From positions 5,451,786 through 5,515,785 of the forward strand of contig QCXZ01000041.1 in NCBI GenBank assembly GCA_025024175.1: 64,000 bases of DNA, in the 5' to 3' direction. Positions within the stretch are counted from its first letter, which is position 1; every line of letters starts with the position of its first letter. Shown here one piece after another: positions 58,257 to 64,000 of the stretch. The notes beneath the pieces were generated by a model. That model had not been told where the DNA came from, ran no database searches, and saw nothing but the letters and a program-made list of their open reading frames with translations. Both the position numbers and the translations under genes were made by a program. The DNA is from Rhyzopertha dominica. Lineage: Eukaryota; Arthropoda; Insecta; Coleoptera; Bostrichidae.

Positions 58257-60343
58257 TAGGAGCAGTTATTATTATTATTATAATTGTCGTTTTCTTTCTG
58301 TCGTCATCTCACACGGACCTTTCCTGACTCGCCAAGATTACACCTTTAAAGCTACTTCGGAGCATTGGGAAAAAACAGCCCCTGAGACCTGTTATTATTA
58401 AGGACAATTTCCAGAGTTGATGACAACGCGACATTTGCAAATTTGTTGGGTTAACCGATAAAGCTGATTCCACCGCCGAAAGTCATTCATCGTCCCCTAA
58501 CAATTTTCGTTCGGGTTCCCATCCGACACTAACGAGCGTTTCGGCGCAAAACCAATAATTGGTCGTGATCACAAACAAGACTGGCGATGTTTGCTTTTGC
58601 ACCAGAACAAATATACGCTCCTCGGGAAAAAACCGGGATGGATATAACAGTGGATTAAATTAACAACGAGCGAGTGCTTCAAAGAAAAAGTTCATCCGCT
58701 CCCCGACGTGCCCCCGAGCTGTCAATTCGGGTGACGTCGCCGGCGTAATCGACATCGGGAAACAAAAAAAAGCCGTCTCTCCCATGGTTTTGCGACAGAA
58801 ATGCGGAGGCATACGGATGACACAGGAATTCTCGGTGTGCTTTTTCCAATTAAAATGTTGAGTGCCAAGTTTATGCCTCTTTGGCAGTTTTAAATTGCAT
58901 AACTGGTGATTATCACTGACAGTATGAATGAACATTACTGTATGTTAAGGTGGAAATTATTACTGAATAAGATAAATAAAAAAATATGTGTGGGTTTTAT
59001 CTTCGATAGATACATAATTTTAACATGGACACGTCTGACGCAAATTTAATTTAAAAACAGTAAGCTTGGCCTAATATCATGTTTTTGTTTCAACCTCCGA
59101 TGAGTTATAAATATAAAAATAATTGATTATGGTTCAAAATAGGGCTAAATTTGTTGAATCCCATCATTCTTTGATTTTACCAAATCTCTCACTTAATATT
59201 GTGCAGTCCAAGATACGTGACTTCGATTTTTAGAAATGTGCTCATCATCATCATCAAAATCTTATGTTTATTATTTGTAAGTCAAATTTCACCGATGTTT
59301 GATATCTGTGAGCCAAATTTCACTGATTTTTTCGTTTTTTGCTGGTGTAATTAGTGAATTTTAACGGTTGTATTTACAGGCAATTATCGATCTGCGTGGG
59401 TGGCTTTGCGATAGAGAGTGGCTTAAACGAATTATTGCTTTGGGTTCGATTCGATCTTCTGGAAGTGTTTATATTAACCGGTCGCAATATTTTGCTTGAC
59501 AATATGTCAGCCTTAGCAAAACAACCCGAGAATTTCGAGAAGCCATAGAAATATCCAAACCGCGAAGAAGGTTACCACCTCTCCACTATATGGAACCCAA
59601 TCACACAAGGGCTAGCCCCACTTTCACAGTTTCTCCCCTCTGTCGCTTGTCGTCTAAGCATCCCTACAATGTTATTCTATCGTTTTCATTGTCTTTCTTC
59701 TTCGGGATTTGGTTCTGCATGGACGTATTTCTCGCGTTAGGTTTGCACCATATTCCTGTCCTGATGATGCCCCTTACAAGAGCGGACGAAACATTGACCC
59801 TATTCCAAAAACATACGTGGTTTAACCCAAGCAGCGTAGATTTCAGAATTTTGTTTGAAGAAATTTCAACAAGTGACATCAGAGATAAACATCCCTGGTA
59901 GAAATAAATATGAAATAATCAAGACGGATTAAAAATATTACCTCGTTTCCATACAATTCATTTAGGTTTGCATTTCAAACAAAACCCAGTACTTTTGATT
60001 CTTATGGTCTAACACAAATGCTTAAGTGAAAATTACCAATTCGCCAATAAAAAATCCTTTATTGCCCGCGCAAACACAGTTTCCATAAATTCTCTGAGCT
60101 TTACCGCCGCACATAAAAGCTGGCGGGCAATAAAACTGAAAAATAAAATTATACTGATGCCCGCGAGTTGTCAAAATAAGTTCTTTTAGGGTCGAACTGT
60201 AAAACACAACGGATACTGCGGCCTGACTGCGGAATATGAATTAGGCATTCTCTCTGGTTTATTACCGAAGCCAGTTAGAGACTTTCTGTTTAGTGGAAAT
60301 AGCAGATGAGGTTAATTTGAGTTGTTGCCAATAATTATAATTG
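58257..60343. other. Non-coding stretch with GC-richer island 58290-58890
   Basis: The island 58290-58890 is one of the largest complex, GC-richer blocks in the window and carries TTAATTA-type sequences nearby. The plus-strand frame 59590-59901 (103 codons) has no recognisable domain and its minus strand is also open. A TTTACAG/G context near 59378 could be a 3' splice site by chance. I do not call a gene. Confidence 0.4.
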
Positions 60344-60345
60344 TA

Positions 60346-60714
60346 CAGGGTTTCTATAAATGATTCATGCAACGCGGGCGGCGTTGATTTCTGAATTCTT
60401 TGTGCCGCCTTTTTGTAACTGCTGCCAAGCTACAATATGCACGGCGATAGTAGTTGATGGTTGCAGATCAGTGTTACACCACAGCTCTGAAATGTGAGCT
60501 TACTGCAACCTTAAAGTTAATTATCCCACAAAACACTACAGAATATGTTGAAAATACACACTCCCAGGCGTTTTCTCATATTAAAATGTATCAAATAGTA
60601 ATTGAAAAATGAACAGGTGACAAATATGCGTCACTTTCCTGAGAGGTGGCAAATTGATTTAATTCTTAATTTCCATAAGCGTCCTGGATGCCTGAATCAT
60701 TTATAGAAACCCTG
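60346..60714 (-). mobile_element. MITE, complete copy of 369 bp (inverse orientation)
   Basis: TA-flanked (60344-60345 and 60715-60716), with the CAGGGTTTCTATAAATG inverted ends. The internal order is reversed relative to 13903-14244: the GGCGGCGTTGATTTCTGAAT block comes first and the CTGAGAGGTGGCAAATTG block last. Non-coding. Confidence 0.9.
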
Positions 60715-60719
60715 TACCG

Positions 60720-61395
60720 AGCTCTGTACTAACCCAGTACACCATTTTATTGTCATCCTTAGAACACATGTATGCAGTATTTTTTGCATTAAGTTTATAG
60801 TATTACCACAAGAGTAAAAACGTTCATGATTCTAGTTTTCCCGTTTTATATAGAAGTATTTATGCTATGTTTTAGAAAAGTGAAACGTTTTTTACCCTTA
60901 ATTGCTCTGACGCTAAATTACTTTCTAGGGATTTTACTTTGCAGATATATTGGGACGACAGGAACCTATAAAGCTGATGGTAGTAATTTGCTAGTTGTGG
61001 GAACGTTCTCGCAGTTGTCAACCACTACTATACCAGTATAAATTATCTGTTCCCTTTTACTTTTGTTTTACTTTTGGTGTCGAGGACATTTCCTCTATTC
61101 TGTTCCATGAATGCCTGTGCTTTTGTTTTCTTTGAGCCTCTACTTTATGCTTTAATCTTGAATCTGCGATTAAAAAACGACCTTTGTCTGCATCTTTCTT
61201 AAGAGGTAATGGCGTTGACAATTAAAATTATTCTCCCATTCCTTAAATATCTAATTAACAAGTGGTCCGCCTTTTCACTTTATTTTGTTGTTCAGAAGGT
61301 GTTGGTTGCCATTGACTCTATGCTATTATGTCGTAATGCAGGAAAGCTAATTCTTCATATTTTTTTTTTAATTTTTAGATGAAACAGTTCAGAAC
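60720..61395. other. No recognisable gene
   Basis: The frame 60826-61041 has a hydrophobic start (LVFPFYIEVFMLCF), but no known family or supporting context. Confidence 0.4.
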
Positions 61396-61399
61396 TATA

Positions 61400-61640
61400 T
61401 TATGCGGATAAGGGTTCGGATCTGATCTTTTACATTTGGAATCCAATATATCAGAACCATACAATTCGGTTGGAAAATATTCAGAGTAGGTTCCTCAAAT
61501 ATATGTCGCTAAGACGACATGTGGAGTTTCCAACATGGCGTATTGAGAATGATGTTTTATGCGATAAATTTAGTTTGCAGAGTCCAAGAGATAGACGGGA
61601 TATCCTGTTTTATGACTTCTCTGTACCATCTACTTCATAA
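61400..61640 (+). pseudogene. LINE ORF2 C-terminal relic
   Basis: The plus-strand frame shows IWNPIYQNHTIRLENIQSRF, LKYMSLRRHVEFP and LQSPRDRRDILFY, collinear with the C-terminal region of LINE D (VIWNPQY and LERIQNKFLRYVA). The copy ends where the 390-bp dispersed repeat begins, so the repeat may be the 3' tail of the same element or a later neighbour. Confidence 0.7.
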
Positions 61641-61641
61641 T

Positions 61642-62025
61642 ATATGTAACACACAAAATACAATGTAGTGCAGTAAATTGTGGAACACGAATTATTGTAG
61701 TGTTTCCAACTTCAGAATTTAGACTAAATATAAATAGACCGTGAGCTATTATCTGAAATAACTAATTCAGGAAACTTGGAAAAGGCACATTTATAAGGAG
61801 CCGAAATTACAAGAAAAGAAGCCACACGGTGTGCAGCAGCCAATGAGAATATAAGAGTACGAGCTATACCACAGTATGTACAGTGCGGACAAGTATAGCA
61901 AATATTTGCCTAGAATAGTGGGCCGATTATTTTTTGCTATGAAATTCCCCATTCGAACAATACTTACCAAATTTTATTCCAGTTATTACCGCAAAAAAGT
62001 AAAAGTTGTCTTTGATAAAGCGTTT
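61642..62025 (-). repeat. Dispersed repeat of about 390 bp, copy 2
   Basis: Inverse copy of 13512-13900 (see that entry), bounded by ATATATGTAACACAC on the left and TTGTCTTTGATAAAG on the right. Immediate adjacency to a LINE C-terminal relic is notable, because copy 1 has no such neighbour. Confidence 0.7.
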
Positions 62026-63419
62026 ACACTGAATTTTATATTTGGGAAAAAGTAGCAATTCCGAATTAAAGATTTACAAATTAAAATAGTTCGTCGTTCA
62101 AATTTTAAGCAAACCTTCGTCTGCTGTTTAACAAATAACAAATAAGGGGTAACGCGCAGCGAATGTGCTAATTTGAATTTATAGATGCATGAACTTTGCT
62201 ATACGTATCATGTCAATTACCACATCGTATACGATATTCTAAGACAACCCCTCAGATAGTTCAGAACTAATATCGTCTGCATCACATTGAAGCAAAGACA
62301 CTACAAAGGTACCTGAATATGCGCCTCCAATTCGGTGCAAACTAGGTCGCTGAGAAATATTTTAATACTGCATAATGCACACACTGCAGCTGTGTGTTAA
62401 TTAATTAAACAGTTCATTGCATCACAAGATTCAGTATCTCTTTTGGTTGCTTCTGTGATGTTTGGTGTCAAATATAAGTAAAAAATTTCGAGGTGATTTC
62501 CTTCAATTCTAAAAGTTTAAAGAGTATTAGTGATGTTAGATAAGGATTTGGTTCATTTAAAGAGCTTTAATATATAATATGGTGTTCCGTCATATTGTAG
62601 CAACAGTTAATATTCATGTTCAGCTAAAAAAATAAAATTTTTTTGCTTTTCAGATATATTTTTTGTGTACAAACTTTCAATGGAATGATGGCAAAGAGGA
62701 GAAGCTGTTACGTCAGTTATTTTGAAGTCGAGAAGAGTAATAATCGCAAGTATCACTGTCCGCAGTTGAGATGTTCCTTAAGTGACTATCGAAAATTCTA
62801 GAAGCGACACCTTCCAGATGTTATCGAAATTTCGCGAAGGTTCCATAGTTAGAATTTTCTGGAGAGTCTCGACAATCTCTGCCATCTGTCTATCGCTAGG
62901 ATCACTACTTGCAGTGTCCTATTACACTGCGTTCCACAGATGGCGCTGATTTGGCAACAGTAGAAATACATAAATATTTTTATTATTTATTATGATCAAT
63001 TTCCCCATTTACAACTTGCCTTGGAATCAATCCATAATAATACATAATATTTGACAAATACATACATAATGTTTCATTCAATAGAATTAAATAAATGGTA
63101 AATTCCCCAAAAACATAGCTTAACAATTCTACTGATTTGCTATTGTGCAATTAAGTAGAGATGGACTGCGACTCAATAGAAGCATCTTGTGTTGGGCTGT
63201 TCCTTTATTGATTAGCGAATAATTAGTATAACTGTGCAACAACAATGCAGAATCTCAAGGGAAGGAAATCCTACCAATAAGATAATCTTGTGTTGGTAAG
63301 ATTATACGATTTGTTTTATTTGTTCCTAAGTAGGTGAGCAAAAGACAGCGGACTTAAGATCATCGATTGACATTTTTTTAGCCAACTTTGCATTTGTCTT
63401 TGAATTTCTTACAGTTTTT
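62026..63419. other. No recognisable gene
   Basis: AT-rich stretch with a more complex patch at about 62690-62960. No coding signature, terminal repeats or similarity to the rest of the window was recognised. Confidence 0.45.
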
Positions 63420-63422
63420 AAT

Positions 63423-64000
63423 CTAATATGTTATAAATGCGAAAAGCCAGATATGGAGATATGTGTGGAGTATTGTTTTCTGCACTTTTTGTAATGAATA
63501 CATGTGTGCTTCATATGCACCACCCCATACTAAAATGCCATACTGCAATATGGACTGCACAAGAGCATGATACACTGCTCGTATCGTTTGCCTGTTCACT
63601 ATGTGTCTTAGTTCTCTAAATTTGTAAATTGTTTTCCTCAGTCTTCTTGCAGTCAAGTCAACGTGCTGGTTCGAACGTAAATGCTGATGTAGTTGAATGC
63701 CAAGGTACTACATAGTTGAGGCTCTCTCAATTTCAATACAGTCACAATTACCCACACGCAAACATCATACTCTAACGAAAAGGTTATATATTTAGTTTTA
63801 TTTTTCTTTAGTGATAGTTTATGTCGGTCCAGCCATCGCTTCATCAAAACCAAACCATCCGCAGCCTTCTGGAATGCCTCCGTCCATGTTTTTCCTGTAT
63901 CGTCTACAAAGGCAGACATTGTACCATTCATGTGTAGTAAACAAAAGTCATTTATATAGACATGAAACAATATTGGACCCAGGATTGTTCCCTGCGGGAC
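63423..64000 (-). pseudogene. Non-LTR retrotransposon G, RT palm to C-terminus
   Basis: Reading from the window end: VPQGTILGPILFHVYINDF (motif B and following strand), SAFVDDTGKTW (motif C; the YADD is FVDD, with both Asp kept), then LMKRWLDRHKLSLKKNKTKY. After a frame break at about 63750 come LTARRLRKTIYKFRELRHIV and SILQYGILVWGGAYEAHMYS with LQKVQKT. The element enters from beyond 64000. It is a different LINE lineage from A-E on the basis of its post-RT sequence. Confidence 0.8.

Noticed and set aside
59590..59901. 103-codon plus-strand frame as a host exon
   Set aside because: It is in a plausible unique region, but there is no homologue I recognise, the opposite strand is also open, and no splice structure can be shown.
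1..64000. Bacterial features such as operons, CRISPR arrays, riboswitches or insertion sequences
   Set aside because: All recognisable proteins are eukaryotic transposon types, and no regularly spaced repeats or prokaryotic gene organisation are present.

Overview
This window is eukaryotic, AT-rich and crowded with transposable elements. It looks like arthropod, most likely insect, intergenic or intronic DNA. Evidence for that: non-LTR retrotransposons of the Jockey/CR1 and RTE types, Tc1/mariner and hAT elements, a Penelope remnant, and two multi-copy protein families that I know only from arthropod gene predictions. Order-level placement (a beetle is possible) is a guess. Scattered N positions indicate a draft assembly. 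I found no intact host protein-coding gene, no convincing functional tRNA or rRNA, no CRISPR array and no operon-like structure. Almost every readable protein stretch is a broken transposon gene.

Layout. 1-3090 is unique-looking DNA. 3092-5520 is a non-LTR element broken by a mariner copy, followed by a dispersed repeat that elsewhere precedes a LINE ORF1. 5870-11480 is mostly featureless. 11480-12900 is a large inverted repeat. 13324-14244 holds MITEs and a second dispersed repeat. 15000-16100 holds a tRNA-like fragment and an RTE-like reverse transcriptase relic. 20380-22430 is a minus-strand LINE whose 5' side is cut by a hAT-type MITE full of TATCGATAC tracts. 23255-24480 is a decayed arthropod multi-copy gene. 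25135-27110 is a 5' LINE fragment with a PHD-finger ORF1. 28990-30370 holds two LINE relics. 31309-32762 is a complete-length but dead mariner with long terminal inverted repeats. 34560-37990 holds minus-strand Jockey and RTE relics. 38304-40149 is a possible TIR-bounded element.

The most informative block is 41058-48870. A LINE 3' portion (41058-42955) is followed by a second LINE (from 43255) that has been opened twice. The first insertion is a 2.3 kb TIR-bounded element (43797-46099) carrying a decayed DUF7869-like gene whose conserved acidic residues suggest an RNase H-like transposase. The second is a 1.3 kb hAT-like element (46538-47851) with a perfect 8-bp target duplication that itself contains a Penelope GIY-YIG relic. 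Farther on are several inverted-repeat elements (49565-51499), a second full-length mariner (56845-58254), another MITE (60346-60714) and two more LINE relics (61400-61640, 63420-64000).

Between the transposons lie short islands of visibly higher GC and complexity that carry no long reading frame. These are the best candidates for host regulatory DNA. No genes act together here in a pathway. What the window records is layered transposition history.
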